Notes under the pieces: generated by a model | The model's database searches: none | Told to the model about the DNA's origin: nothing | Seen by the model: the letters and a program-made list of their open reading frames with translations, nothing else | Assembly (NCBI GenBank): GCA_000333855.2 | Contig: CM007319.1 | Coordinates: 1,552,636 to 1,616,635 of the forward strand | Direction: 5' to 3' | DNA from: Endotrypanum monterogeii | Taxonomy: Eukaryota; Euglenozoa; Kinetoplastea; Trypanosomatida; Trypanosomatidae | DNA: 64,000 nt | Program-made: the position numbers and the translations under genes | Shown: piece after piece, positions 11,201 through 21,753 of the stretch | How positions within the stretch are numbered: the stretch's first letter is position 1 | Layout: each line of letters opens with the position of its first letter

Positions 11201-11735
11201 ATTCTTCTTGAGAGTTTCCTCGCCTATCATTTCATTCACGCGTCGGAGCATTATCTTTTCCTTCCCCTCTTTCCCCCTGCGCCAACCCAATCTCTTCGTA
11301 GGGTTTTGAGTGATCTCCCAAATTCGCTTTGTATGTGACCTCCTACCCCCCCCCTTTGTTCTCCTTCGTCGCTCACCTTCTCTTTCCGTGCGTGTGGCTG
11401 CGTCGCCATTAGCCGCGTGCTTCCCGTCTCTCTACCTCTTCCGGAGGTTCATCCTCTGCCAGTGTTTATTTTTATGATTTTTTTTTCTGCTTAGTTTAGT
11501 AAAAAAAAAAAAAGTTACGCGCGTTTTTGTTTTCTTAACACTTTTTTCAAAAAAAAAAAAACTCGGGTTCAACTAGCTCCGTGCACCTTCCTTGCCACCT
11601 CCTTTTTTTTGGTTTTGCTGGGAACATCGTGTGCTGTCGTTGTCATCCGCCGTTTTCTTTTTTTTTTCGTGTGTGTGTGATTCTCTGTTGCTTCACCGCT
11701 CTGAGCTTACTGATTCCACGAACTTCCAGAAGACC
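8291..11735. other. 3.4-kb spacer, mainly low-complexity
   Basis: It holds (TA)n at 8535-8557, about 9703-9737 and 11120-11137, long T tracts and CT-rich blocks. Two small open frames begin with ATG: 8672-8911 (listed separately) and 9122-9523 (133 codons). The latter starts Arg-rich but turns into pyrimidine-tract translation, so I do not accept it as a gene. The region next to 11736 is strongly pyrimidine-rich, with candidate acceptor AG at 11704-11705. Confidence 0.6.
8672..8911 (+). CDS. Possible 79-codon small ORF
   Basis: ATG to TGA, 79 residues. The composition is balanced and protein-like (ISYEDLFHCGALVFSSTEEL, then LKLKKELMAGTSLGLNGMHI), unlike the Phe/Ser/Tyr-rich spurious frames of the spacers. 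It has no recognised domain and no strong polypyrimidine-AG signal just upstream, because the 5' side is (TA)n and CA-rich. It could be a genuine small gene or a fragment of the decayed sequence that precedes it. Confidence 0.25.
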   Translation: MIHISYEDLFHCGALVFSSTEELGDLKLKKELMAGTSLGLNGMHIDRNIFSCPADVLAPHTLRCPIDSFAVAVGLVNLR

Positions 11736-13499
11736 ATGATGGATTTTCCGGAGTGGAAGGCGGGGGAAATTGTCGAGGAAGATGTCGACGAATACCTCGA
11801 CGCGCGCAGTGCTCGTGCGGCTCAAAGACCTCCAAAAATACGCCGAGAAGGCCGCCTGCTACCTAAAAGAAGCTCAAAAAATCTAACGAGCCAGAAAACG
11901 CTCATTGATTTAGCTCCAAATGTGGAATGCGATACCGTCGATGACGAGCTTTGCGACATGGGCCTTTTTGGCTCGCCGTTGGAAAGATGCCAAGACAACA
12001 AACGCTCGTCAAGAGCGTCGCTGCCTTGCGATACCTCACCGGCGCCGCGAATGGAGTCCCTGACTTTCCAAAGGGCGTCGAGGGTGGCGATAACGCTATC
12101 GACAGTACCACCATCATCGACAACGCTCACGACGGATGCTTTTGCTGTTGATCAGAACGTCGCGACTGCTAAGCCTTCTCAGCCACTCTCCTCTAGGGCA
12201 GCATCAGAGGGAATGCAGCGGCCCCAGGATTTAAGAGAAAAACGAGATCCCAGTCGCTGTTCTCCGTCATCGTCAACGTGGGAGACCTGTGTACGCATCA
12301 TTGAAGCCATCGAAGTGCCGCCCGGTGGTAGCCAAAGCACGAATCCGCCCTCAACGGTGAGCGATCGCCTGGCGACGTCTCCTCTGGTCGAGGGCTCTGT
12401 CAGCCACGACGATTCTGAAACCAGCGCTGAATGCGATGGCAGATCCATCAAGGCTGCCCCCTCCTCCTCATCTCCCTCAGGGATCGCGTTGCCGTCATTG
12501 AGCGGTCAGACGACCAGCGCGCGATGTGATACGCTCCGCAACTTGTTCTGTACCGATGTGCGGGCTAACACTTCAGCATGTGATTCATGGTGGACGTCAC
12601 CGATACGGAGGCCTCGCGCGCCCCCGTCCGGCCGCCATGTATCTTCGCCTTCTACACAAGTAGAGATCTTCTTTTCACCCGTGCGGGAGTTTGCGATGGA
12701 CACCGCTATCTCTCGCAGCGTCAGGAATGCATTCATCACGAATGCTTGTGAGTCTTCAGATCTCAAGGAAACCGCCGCGTCAGAGACACAAAGATGTCGT
12801 GCGTCGAAATCTCTGCACATTAAGCGGAAGCCCTCAAAAGAGTGTATTGCATCTAATACACGAGGCGAAAAGATAATCTCCAGCGGCGACGACTCGTGCG
12901 GCGATTCTTCTCTGCTGGACAAGACCAATGACAGGGCGTCTGGTAACCTCCTCAGGGGGGCGAAGGTCCACTCAACTGCCGCAGCCGCCACTTCCACGAT
13001 GGCATCGCCAACTAACAACGCCCAAACTCGAGGGGTTCGCGACTCCTACAGGCAGGGACGAAGCAAGGTAAAACCATCCCTTGCGCTGCCGCTTATCGAC
13101 TCTGCACTAGAGTCTACCGTGGGAGAGTTACGAAATTTGGGTGCTCGCTCATCCGTCTCAACTGTTTCCAGTGGCCAGCAGCCCAGCAGGATGGACGAGG
13201 CAACCTCACACACACCTCAAAAAGTACCCAACTCTTTTGTTTCCAGCACTATAGCGACAGAAGAGCGCTTGCCCTCAAAAAAGACAACCGTCGACAAGAC
13301 TACGACACCCAGCAGAGTGGCTGTGCAACGAGCCCCCACCTCTTTCACGAGCGACAGGAACGAAGACTTCAGCGAGAATGAAGAAACAAAAATGAACTCA
13401 ATACCGGGCTGTCTGGTTGCCGAGACGCTGGAAAAATTGTCTGATTCTCACAAAAGTCGACCGTGGCGGCGCCGCACCACAGACTTTCACAATGTCTGA
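11736..13499 (+). CDS. Ser-rich hypothetical protein, acidic N-terminus
   Basis: 587 residues from the first ATG (a second Met follows directly). The open frame extends upstream with a TTG start, but that part encodes the pyrimidine tract. Residues 1-30 are acidic (WKAGEIVEEDVDEYLD), 31-60 are basic (PPKIRREGRLLPKRSSK), and a second conserved-looking acidic patch follows (CDTVDDELCDMGLFGSP). The rest is Ser/Thr-rich and probably disordered, ending RRRTTDFHNV. No catalytic domain or membrane segment is seen. The pattern of short linear motifs in a disordered chain suggests a scaffold or phosphoprotein, but no function is assigned. Confidence 0.75.
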   Translation: MMDFPEWKAGEIVEEDVDEYLDARSARAAQRPPKIRREGRLLPKRSSKNLTSQKTLIDLAPNVECDTVDDELCDMGLFGSPLERCQDNKRSSRASLPCDTSPAPRMESLTFQRASRVAITLSTVPPSSTTLTTDAFAVDQNVATAKPSQPLSSRAASEGMQRPQDLREKRDPSRCSPSSSTWETCVRIIEAIEVPPGGSQSTNPPSTVSDRLATSPLVEGSVSHDDSETSAECDGRSIKAAPSSSSPSGIALPSLSGQTTSARCDTLRNLFCTDVRANTSACDSWWTSPIRRPRAPPSGRHVSSPSTQVEIFFSPVREFAMDTAISRSVRNAFITNACESSDLKETAASETQRCRASKSLHIKRKPSKECIASNTRGEKIISSGDDSCGDSSLLDKTNDRASGNLLRGAKVHSTAAAATSTMASPTNNAQTRGVRDSYRQGRSKVKPSLALPLIDSALESTVGELRNLGARSSVSTVSSGQQPSRMDEATSHTPQKVPNSFVSSTIATEERLPSKKTTVDKTTTPSRVAVQRAPTSFTSDRNEDFSENEETKMNSIPGCLVAETLEKLSDSHKSRPWRRRTTDFHNV

Positions 13500-16023
13500 A
13501 GGAGTGGGTGGTGGTGTGCGAGGCATCGTGGTGGCGACTGTTTCTGTATTCGCTTTTCACTCGTATGAGTCTCCGCCCCCTTTTTGTTTCTGGATGGGCG
13601 CTCGTCTCTCAACCGCCTGATGGGGTACTTCATGTGTCGCTTCCTTTTCTCTCCCTCGCATGTCTGCTGTATCCCTGTCTCGGTGTTTCTCTGTGTTTGT
13701 CAATCTGAAAAAGAGAAGCATATGTATTACCCGTCGACTTGGACAGTAAGGCGTTGTCGAACGCGCGCCTTACAGGACGGAGCGGGGCGCAAAATAATGG
13801 AAAAAAAAGCGTTCGTGCCCGTACAGCTGTACAATTGCGTTCCTCAAGAATTTCATGATCCAAATTGTGCGACCATGCGTCTCTGTGTGTCTGGTCCCCC
13901 CTTTCCCTTTTCCCTTCCCCCCTTTTTTTTTTCGAAGCGCGCTGGGAAGCGTGTAGTAGAGATTGATTGTGGGAACACGTTTGGGTACCAGCGGATGTCC
14001 TCCGCGTTGAATCGTTACTTATGATCAACGAGGTTTACCAATAACTGTCCTATGTTTATTTTCTGTTTAAATTATTTTCGTTGTGCTCCCCTGTCGGGAT
14101 ATTGTTTCTTTACTTTTTCTTCTTGTTAATGCTTCTATTTTTTTTCCCCACACATTTTTTCATACTCATCTCTCATACTTGGTATTTTTTTTTAGTCTGC
14201 CCAAGCAAGCCAATTTCCGTTAAACGCTTCTGTGTGGCTTTATTCATTTGAATTTTTCTATAGTTCTACGAGCACGCCTCCCCATGATTTTTTTTATTTC
14301 TACGTCTTTCCCCTTATTCTTTTCGCCAATCTCCTTACTCCGCATCCCCCTGCATCGCTGCCGTTCGTGTGCTTGATGATGGCACCCGTACATACGTAGC
14401 TCCAGGGACCCTGTTATCATTTTATCTCCTCACCGAAGCTCTCTCCATACTACACAATCCCCCTCTTTTTTTTTCTGTGCCTTTTTTTAAATGCAGCGTT
14501 GCCTTTTTTTTTCCCGCCAATTTGTTAAGAAAACAACTATATAAATGTAAATTTATAAATGTATATAGAATAAATATATAAAATATTTTTCTTTTTTAAT
14601 CTCCTGTTGTCTCCTTTTTCGCTTCTATCCTTGAGGCGACTTTCTCTTTAATGAAACGAACTCTATCTGCAGAGGACTGGTAGAATATGTGTTGGGAACA
14701 AAGGAGTCAGTGTTGTGGGTCTCTATACTTCTCTCTCACTTTGAACGATGTTGCCGCGTCGCCACTCACTCCCAATTCCTTGGAAGTGTAGAGTCGAGTG
14801 CATAGATACCCCTCTCGTGGCTCGGTTTGAAGGCTTGCACGCTTTTTAAAAATCTCCTCTGTTTACATACTGAGCGTGAGGATCGAAGTCAGGATCTTCT
14901 CGAGTGAGCGTCGTTTATACTTTATGTGCGCTGTATCATTCCTTTTGTATCAACACGGAGCCAAACCGATAGATGGGTACTGTGCGCAGGTCTTACTCTT
15001 GGGGAATTCGTGCTGTGTCGGCCTCTCTTCCGTTTGGTTTTCCCTCCTCGGTTCTGTTACACATCACGGTATACACGCCGGAGCACAAACATCTTTAGCC
15101 TTGGAGAGGTCAGTGCCCCATTTACATTTTGGAAGAAAAATCGACGATTTGGCGGACGGGGAAGCGCCATCCATTTTTTTTTTCCTTTCCCCTGCCATTA
15201 TTCAGTGCTTCGGTTGAAGACACGTATTTGTCCATGCACCTATATATATATAGGATCTTTTTTCACCACAACTAACATTTCGTAGGAACACAGACAACTG
15301 GGCGACTTCCCCCCCCCCCCTGTAGTTTTAGTTTTGTTAGGCGAATGTTCGCTCATCCCTCCTTTTCTTGCTCCTGCGCTGCCCGTGTATCGCTGCAAAG
15401 TTTGCCTTTGCTCCTCAGTCAGCGCAAAATGTCTTTCTCCCCCTTTTTTTTTTTTGCACAATCGTGGCTACTCTATTTGAGGAAATTCTCAACCCCGCGC
15501 CGTCCGGTAATCAGACTACTTGCCTCCTGCGTGGTGGCCTACTTTTTACAGCCTTAGATGGATTCTTTCGTTTTCCACTCTGCCCTAACCCCTTTGTCAC
15601 TGCTCATGTGTATCTCGGAATCCCGCTTCGCTCCTGTACATGTGGCGCACATCCAGGTTCGTTGGAACTTATCGATATTCTTCTCTGGGTGTGTGGGTAC
15701 AGGTTGTGTTCACACACACACACACACACATACAACTACGTTCACGTACATACCTCATGATGGACAGGGCCATGTGAGAGTGACGGGGAGAGATTTCCGT
15801 TCTTCCTGTGTGTTGTTGCAGTACTTATTGTAGTGCGCTACACTACCTCATGCCTGCGGAAGTGTAGAAGCTTACCATGCACTTCTTCCTGTCTTTTTTT
15901 TCCGATCCCCCTTTCGCGTGTCTCTGATGACAGCGGAGGAGGCTCCCGCGTGTACTGGGAGATGCACAACCCTCCCGTCCCTTTTTACCTCCTCCCTCTC
16001 CCTCCGTGACGGAGTGAGGTCAG

Positions 16024-16065
<42 letters not shown>

Positions 16066-16162
16066 CCCTATTCATTTTCTAAAGCGGGGGGGGGGACTTA
16101 TCATGGAAACCACGTGGAGAGCCTAGGAGTAGAGGGTTTGAATTTCGTTTTCCCCTCACATC

Positions 16163-16321
16163 ATGTCCCAGTGCGAGGGAAGGGGTGGTGCGTGGCGCTA
16201 TGTGGAGAAAAACTGCGACCCCGTAGACTACGGCACTATCTGTGAAAAGGGACTGTGCGTCCAGGTGCCGAAGGTCGTGGCAAAGGGATGCTCTTTTTTT
16301 TTTTCTTCAGTGGGTGGGTGA
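16163..16321 (+). CDS. Possible 52-codon Cys-rich ORF or gene fragment
   Basis: ATG to TGA. The first 43 codons are protein-like, with Cys at 4, 18, 27, 32 and 43 and the stretch NCDPVDYGTICEKGLCVQVP; the tail then reads a T tract (FFF). The upstream stretch back to the stop is T-rich. No family is assigned. The spacing resembles a piece of an extracellular Cys-rich domain, so a fragment of a decayed surface protein is as likely as a functional micropeptide. Confidence 0.25.
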   Translation: MSQCEGRGGAWRYVEKNCDPVDYGTICEKGLCVQVPKVVAKGCSFFFSSVGG

Positions 16322-17487
16322 GCCTATTGGACCGCGAAGGACTTCACTTTATGGGTGCTCATATTAAAAAATACTGTTTTGAAGGAATGTGTACCGCGCA
16401 CCGGGGAAGGGGGAGTTAAAGGCAGAGGCCGCCCATGTAGCTGAGCAGATGAATTGCTTCCATGGCGTATGCACAGCTGTTTGGTGCCACACGATGATGG
16501 GCTTGTGCGTAGGTCCGGGAGGGGGTCTGGGAGGGGAAGACTCAGCCATTGTACAAGAGCATTGACGGTATCAAAAAAAAAAAAAAGATCTTACGCTTTT
16601 GAGCGAAACTGGATATAAAATTCTCATTTTTTGTTCAATTGGTTTCTTTTGTTATTGCTTTTTTTTTTTGCGATTGTGTATCAACTGTTTTCTTCATCGT
16701 AAATTTGAGAGCCGATAGTCTATCTTTTTCTCAGTCCCCTGTTTTAATTCTTTATTTTAAAAATATATATATATATATATATTTTTTTTTCTACTCTTCA
16801 GCTCTTTACCTGTACAACCGTAGTTTGGGCTTGGTGAGTAGTGGTGATGTGTAGACGCTTATACAAAGCGAACCCATATCTTCTGTTTTCAAGTAGGGGG
16901 GGGGGCTAGTTTTTTTGTTGTTGCTGACTACTCGTACGATATGGCTCGATGTGATTTTGTTCGTTTCTCTGTTTGGGTTGTCTTATTTTTCCTCTTTCCC
17001 TTACCTGTGCTGTTCATTTTTCGCCTCATCCGGGAGTCTGTACTGCGCGCCTCCCCCCCCTCCCCCCTCCATACCCTCAACTGTGAAACATTTTTTTCTC
17101 TTTTCTAGTGCCTCCCATGGATGCTGAAGGTATGCTACCCCCCTACCCCCTTTCCATGGGCTGCTCTTGTCGTTGATGATTACAGCATGTAATATCCCTC
17201 CTTTTTCTTTTTGGTAATACACCAGTGCTTGTTCACATGCTTTGCTATCGCGCCGGCAGCCAACTCTCATTTTTTTGTTTTTTCGAGTTTTCCGAGAGGC
17301 TCCAAACCTTGCATTGGGGAGAACATTTCTTATCGATACCCCCTACATACCGCTCTCTCCCCCACTCCCCATAATATGTAAATGTAGATTTATAATGAAG
17401 TTCTTTGAGGATATAAAACACGCACAAGGCAAAGGCCTTGAGTACAATTGATTAAGCAGGTTTTGAGGGAAGTTACTCAAAAAGCAC

Positions 17488-17501
17488 GTGAGTGCATATA
17501 C

Positions 17502-17554
<53 letters not shown>

Positions 17555-17734
17555 GAGGGCGTGACGTCTCTGAGTACTATTACTATACGTGGAATCTGGT
17601 ACGTTACTTTACTACTAGGTTATTTTTCGTTNNNNNNNNNNNNNNNNNNNNACGTACGTAGTACGTAATATAGTAAGTACGTAGTTAGGTTAGGGTAAGG
17701 TAAGTACTAAAACGAACACGTAGTAGTGGATATA

Positions 17735-17787
<53 letters not shown>

Positions 17788-17860
17788 TGAGGGGCCTGAG
17801 CCTTCTGAGCTAATTTCATTACTGGGAATCTGGTACGTATTTTCTCAGGATTTTTCTTTG
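17488..17860 (+). repeat. Gap-flanking duplicate (assembly artefact likely)
   Basis: Sequence left of the N gap (17488-17631) and right of it (17652-17860) are versions of one segment: CACGT-like start, TATAACTATATA, a long (TA)n, then (GT)n, then GGAATCTGGTACGT. Next to the Ns each version degrades into TA/GTA-padded sequence (for example TACGTACGTAGTACG). This looks like two unmerged ends of the same locus rather than a real repeat. Confidence 0.8.
17632..17651. other. Assembly gap, 20 N
   Basis: Run of 20 undetermined bases between two noisy copies of a TA/GT microsatellite locus. Confidence 1.
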
Positions 17861-18744
17861 CCTCCCTGTGAGTGTGTGTGTGTGTGTGTGTAAGTACGTT
17901 TGGATGACATCGCCCGATGCAATGCGCATCGCCTGTCCCTTTTTTTTTAACTTTGTGGTCAACTGCACTTCCGCATAAAATAGTTGCTAAATATATATGT
18001 TGGCGATACGAGTGCATTTCCTCAGATCACCTCGCATCACACATCCTACCACCTGTATCCAGGGATATTTTATCGGTGGTTTTTTTTTCCCGGTCTTCTT
18101 TTTTCCATCGGCGAGTCTCTTATTTTGGGGGGTTTTTACCGTCTCCTTTATTTTTTCATTCTCGAACTCGCACTTGTCCTTGTATTGCATTATCTCGAAA
18201 ACCTCTCCGTGACCGCGCACGCATGCACTGGAGATACACACACACATACATACATATACATTTATACTCACGAGAGTGTATAGGGAGGAGTTCTGTATTT
18301 TTGTGTCATTTATGACGACAAGAAGGACGTGCATTTTCTATTCTCATCCCCCTATTTCTCCCCCTTCCTCGCCTCTTCTTCCTCACCAAACATACATACA
18401 CAAAAAAACAGTAATGCGTGTAACGGACTTTTCTTTTTTCAGACTTTGATTTCTCGTACAGGCATAGTTTCCGTGCCCTCCTATTTCCCTCTTCCCTTCT
18501 GCTGCTGCTGCTCTATTTTACGACAAAATTTGCTCTCCTACGAGCGCATTGATCCGCGCGCAGCTACGAGGGCATATATACGACCTCGGACGCATCGCAA
18601 GCCCGACGGGAGGTCTCCTAATTTGCGTGCATTTTGTTTGCGATCCAATCGAAGAACTCTTCTGGAGGGAAATATATATATTTGTACATCTAGGGGGTTC
18701 TCGAGGAGGGTGGCAGACATCTGCAGTGATCAGATTTGTTGAGG

Positions 18745-21700
18745 ATGCCGCACACGTCGTGGTCCCACGGCGGCCGCATTCTATTCAATGCGTCGCGGGT
18801 CTACTATCTGCCCGACGAGAAATGTATTCCACCGCTTCGGTGGATGCCGGAGCGGCAGCGGTTTGAGTATCTGAGCAGCGAAAACGATGAGGACATCTCG
18901 TTACGCGCGTCGCTGGTTGAACTTGCTGAATCCTGTTCTGCGTTGTCTCATTTACAGCTCGTGCAACAGCAGTCGCCGGCTGCACCCCTGAACGGATACC
19001 TGCGCTGTGAGGCCCTCTACGGCGTTCTGCCCCTTGGCGCGGAGAACAATTCTGCCCTGCTCTATGTTACAGAGCAGGAGTATGTCTGCACCCTCTGCCT
19101 AGGCGGTGCATCCCACAATGTGTTTGCGGTGCGTGGGCTGCAGTGGCTCTTTTTACCATGTGCCACCTCCGCCCTGTCAGGGCGGCGGCAAGGTGGTACA
19201 CGCAAGCGTCTTCATCGTGGCAGCCCGCGAAGGGGGAACACCAAAGACCGCGTTGGTGGCGAGCACGATGACAGTGCAGAGAGCAGCACAGGAAGCGACG
19301 AATACCGTGACTATCGAAATTCCGGCATTGACGACTCCCTAAGCGAGACAGAAGAAGAAGACGATGACGCCGAAAGCGAGTCCGATGGGATGAGGCGATT
19401 GCCGACCAAGACGCTGTATGATTATCTCGCAGTGCTGAACAGGTTTTGCGAGTCCATTAACACGTCCGTTGGCGGCAAGACTGCCAGTACCGCAGCGATC
19501 CATCTCGGAGGCAATTACCTGGGTCGAGAAAACGCGTCACGTCTACCTGGTATTGTTGGACCGGCTAACCGCTTCTCTTATTTGTACTACTCGCCAACGG
19601 TGGATCTCAGTGCTGATCCGCTGCACCTCGTCGCGCTGAGCACCCACAGCGCTCATCCACCCATCGATGACAGCGCAAAATTGAAAGGCGGCGCCACCCT
19701 GGACGAGAACGCTAGCGGCTCGCTTAATATGAAGAACCATGGCGATGGAAGCGACGTAGCGTTGGAGACGTTGGATCGTTATCGCCTCTCGAGGCGCGCG
19801 CCTCAAAGTGTGGCCAGTCGTTGGTGGGAGGAGCGTCGTGCTGCCGCCGTTACCCGCCAGCTTTACCAATGGAACGGACCACTAATAGGTGATGCCTTCA
19901 GCCTGCCGACGCTGACAGCTTTGAGGGAGGAGTACACCAATGGACCTGTAGAGGGAAGAAGAGGATCGTGTGCGGTGGGGAGGCTGGGAGTCGAGCCGTG
20001 GGACTGCGTTTGCGCCGATGAACTCCTGCGTGACGAGCTGATGCGTAGCCAGCAATGCGGTAACCACAGTGGCTTAGCCACTCCTGCGCACGCCAGCGCG
20101 ATGCCCACTTTAACCTTCTCGTCGTTGCCCCTTTACATACCCTCCTTTATACGTGGTCTTGTTGCTCAGACAGAGGCGTCCTCGTCCGTGCGCATGACCC
20201 TAATCACCCGCCTATGCTGTCGCTGGGCAGGGACACGGTATAACCGGCGCGGACTCGAGCCCGGTCATAGCGGTGTCGTCGCAAACATGGCAATGACGTC
20301 GCTGTGGGTGACATCGCAGCCAGTGATGAGTGCAGCTATCTCGGCTGAGAAAAGCGACAAACGCTCAGACGCCACTCGGTTCGCCGTGTACAGTGTCCTT
20401 CGTGGATCTGTTCCCAGGCGATGGGAGCAACCAGCCAACCTCTCATTGAAGCCGATCATCAAGATAGCCCCAGTAGGAAACGCTGCGGAGGAGCTGGGCC
20501 GCCACGTGCGACTGCTCAAGCAGTGTCTGCCTCACGTGCACACTCTCTACTGCCTAGATACGATGTCTACCTCCAAGCTAGAGGAGCCCCTTTCTGAAGC
20601 CTTTGCCGCCGCTGTCCGCCGTTACAACGAGGAGCCGCCGAGTCCATCGATAAGCGCCAAGAGCGGTATGTATCCCTCTGCGTCAAGCACTGGTGCGATT
20701 GGGGAAGACAAAGATGGCGCCGCCGCCGCGATCGCGGACACGGAGGAGGAATCATTCAGTACCATCAATGCACCAACTCGACTCCCCGTTGTCGCCCTGG
20801 TGAAGTACAACGTCAAGAGGGCACTCAAGACGCTTTCTTATGCGGAGATGATGCGAGAGTGTGTCGCGAAGCTTGATCTCGCATCCGGGAACGACACATG
20901 GCTAGATTTCACAAAGGGTGAAGCGCTCGCCTTCGGCGGCGATGGCGGCGCCATCGCCCGAGGGCACTCAACAGTGGAAAAATGCATCGGCAGTCTCAAG
21001 GACACGGTTAGAGATGAAAAATCTACGGATACTCCCCCGAGGCTTTCGCTCGCCCATACACAGTCGAGGCTCGTGCGTGTGAATTGCCTAGACTGTTTGG
21101 ACCGCACCAACCTCATTCAGAGCACCCTCCTAGCTACTGTGTTGCCCAAGATGATCCAATACGTCGAGGGGAAAGGGCAGGAGAAGGGCCGGGGACCATT
21201 ATCGAGAGAGCGCGTATCTATCAGCGACTGTGACTTGGCAGAGGCGTCTGCCCGCCTTCGCCTGCTTCTCGCTGCTCAAGGCATGGCTGTTTCACAGCTC
21301 TACGCCGGAACGAAGCCACACTTCATCCCCTACCTGCTCTGCGGGCATTATCGGTGGTCACAACAGGCGGCGGAGTGTGTTCTGGCTCTGCGTCGGTGGT
21401 ATCAGCAAAATTTCCTCGATGGTGTTAAGCAGGATGGCGTGTCACTTGTCACCCGACAACACGACCCGCAGATGTTCAACGCCGATATCGAGAGCCCCTT
21501 TTCTCGTGACCTCAGCGGGATGAACCACCAGGTGCTCTGTGGCCTCCTCCTTGGTATCATGCCGTTCTTGTACAGCCTGGTAATGTGCATGAGTGAGTGG
21601 AGGGGCTTCTCCTCCGTCTTTCAGCTTAGCTACGCGATATGCCTCTGCTGGATGGTATATCTTACCGTTTTGTACAACAAGCTGATGCGTTACCGCGTTA

Positions 21701-21753
21701 CGTATACGAATCGCCCGCTGCTGTTGTACACGCGTCAAGCAGACTGGTGTTGA
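18745..21753 (+). CDS. SAC1: Sac1-type phosphoinositide phosphatase
   Basis: 1002 residues. Removes phosphate from phosphoinositides such as PI4P; Sac1 proteins act in ER/Golgi membranes. The signature RVNCLDCLDRTN is present, with catalytic CX5R being C781 and R787. The SAC fold spans roughly residues 60-850, including GYLRCEALYGVLPL near the N-terminus, a typical SAC start. Two hydrophobic segments near the C-terminus (about 933-950 and 958-978) match the hairpin anchor of Sac1. Oddities: an acidic, Ser-rich insertion at about 165-220 (ETEEEDDDAESESDG) and other loops make it much longer than yeast Sac1 (about 620 residues). The ATG at 18745 is the first in frame. A synaptojanin is less likely because no 5-phosphatase domain follows and there is a membrane anchor. 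Confidence 0.93.
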   Translation: MPHTSWSHGGRILFNASRVYYLPDEKCIPPLRWMPERQRFEYLSSENDEDISLRASLVELAESCSALSHLQLVQQQSPAAPLNGYLRCEALYGVLPLGAENNSALLYVTEQEYVCTLCLGGASHNVFAVRGLQWLFLPCATSALSGRRQGGTRKRLHRGSPRRGNTKDRVGGEHDDSAESSTGSDEYRDYRNSGIDDSLSETEEEDDDAESESDGMRRLPTKTLYDYLAVLNRFCESINTSVGGKTASTAAIHLGGNYLGRENASRLPGIVGPANRFSYLYYSPTVDLSADPLHLVALSTHSAHPPIDDSAKLKGGATLDENASGSLNMKNHGDGSDVALETLDRYRLSRRAPQSVASRWWEERRAAAVTRQLYQWNGPLIGDAFSLPTLTALREEYTNGPVEGRRGSCAVGRLGVEPWDCVCADELLRDELMRSQQCGNHSGLATPAHASAMPTLTFSSLPLYIPSFIRGLVAQTEASSSVRMTLITRLCCRWAGTRYNRRGLEPGHSGVVANMAMTSLWVTSQPVMSAAISAEKSDKRSDATRFAVYSVLRGSVPRRWEQPANLSLKPIIKIAPVGNAAEELGRHVRLLKQCLPHVHTLYCLDTMSTSKLEEPLSEAFAAAVRRYNEEPPSPSISAKSGMYPSASSTGAIGEDKDGAAAAIADTEEESFSTINAPTRLPVVALVKYNVKRALKTLSYAEMMRECVAKLDLASGNDTWLDFTKGEALAFGGDGGAIARGHSTVEKCIGSLKDTVRDEKSTDTPPRLSLAHTQSRLVRVNCLDCLDRTNLIQSTLLATVLPKMIQYVEGKGQEKGRGPLSRERVSISDCDLAEASARLRLLLAAQGMAVSQLYAGTKPHFIPYLLCGHYRWSQQAAECVLALRRWYQQNFLDGVKQDGVSLVTRQHDPQMFNADIESPFSRDLSGMNHQVLCGLLLGIMPFLYSLVMCMSEWRGFSSVFQLSYAICLCWMVYLTVLYNKLMRYRVTYTNRPLLLYTRQADWC

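Larger units (their letters stand above)
13500..18744. other. 5.2-kb spacer with first assembly gap
   Basis: No convincing large gene on either strand. Contents: T-rich and CT-rich tracts, (CA)n near 15711-15730, (GT)n at 16026-16063, (TA)n at 16763-16782, 17506-17535 and 17739-17769, and a 20-N gap at 17632-17651 with duplicated noisy flanks. A small Cys-rich ORF at 16163-16321 is listed separately. A likely trans-splice acceptor for the next gene is AG at 18441-18442 after TTCTTTTTTC. An unusually long spacer for this group. Confidence 0.6.

Noticed and set aside
11592..11735. Hydrophobic leader of the 11736 gene
   Set aside because: TTG start and T-rich tract; a translation of the 5' UTR.
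17690..17705. TTAGGTTAGGGTAAGG resembling telomere repeat (TTAGGG)
   Set aside because: Not a tandem array; it lies in the error-rich edge of an assembly gap.
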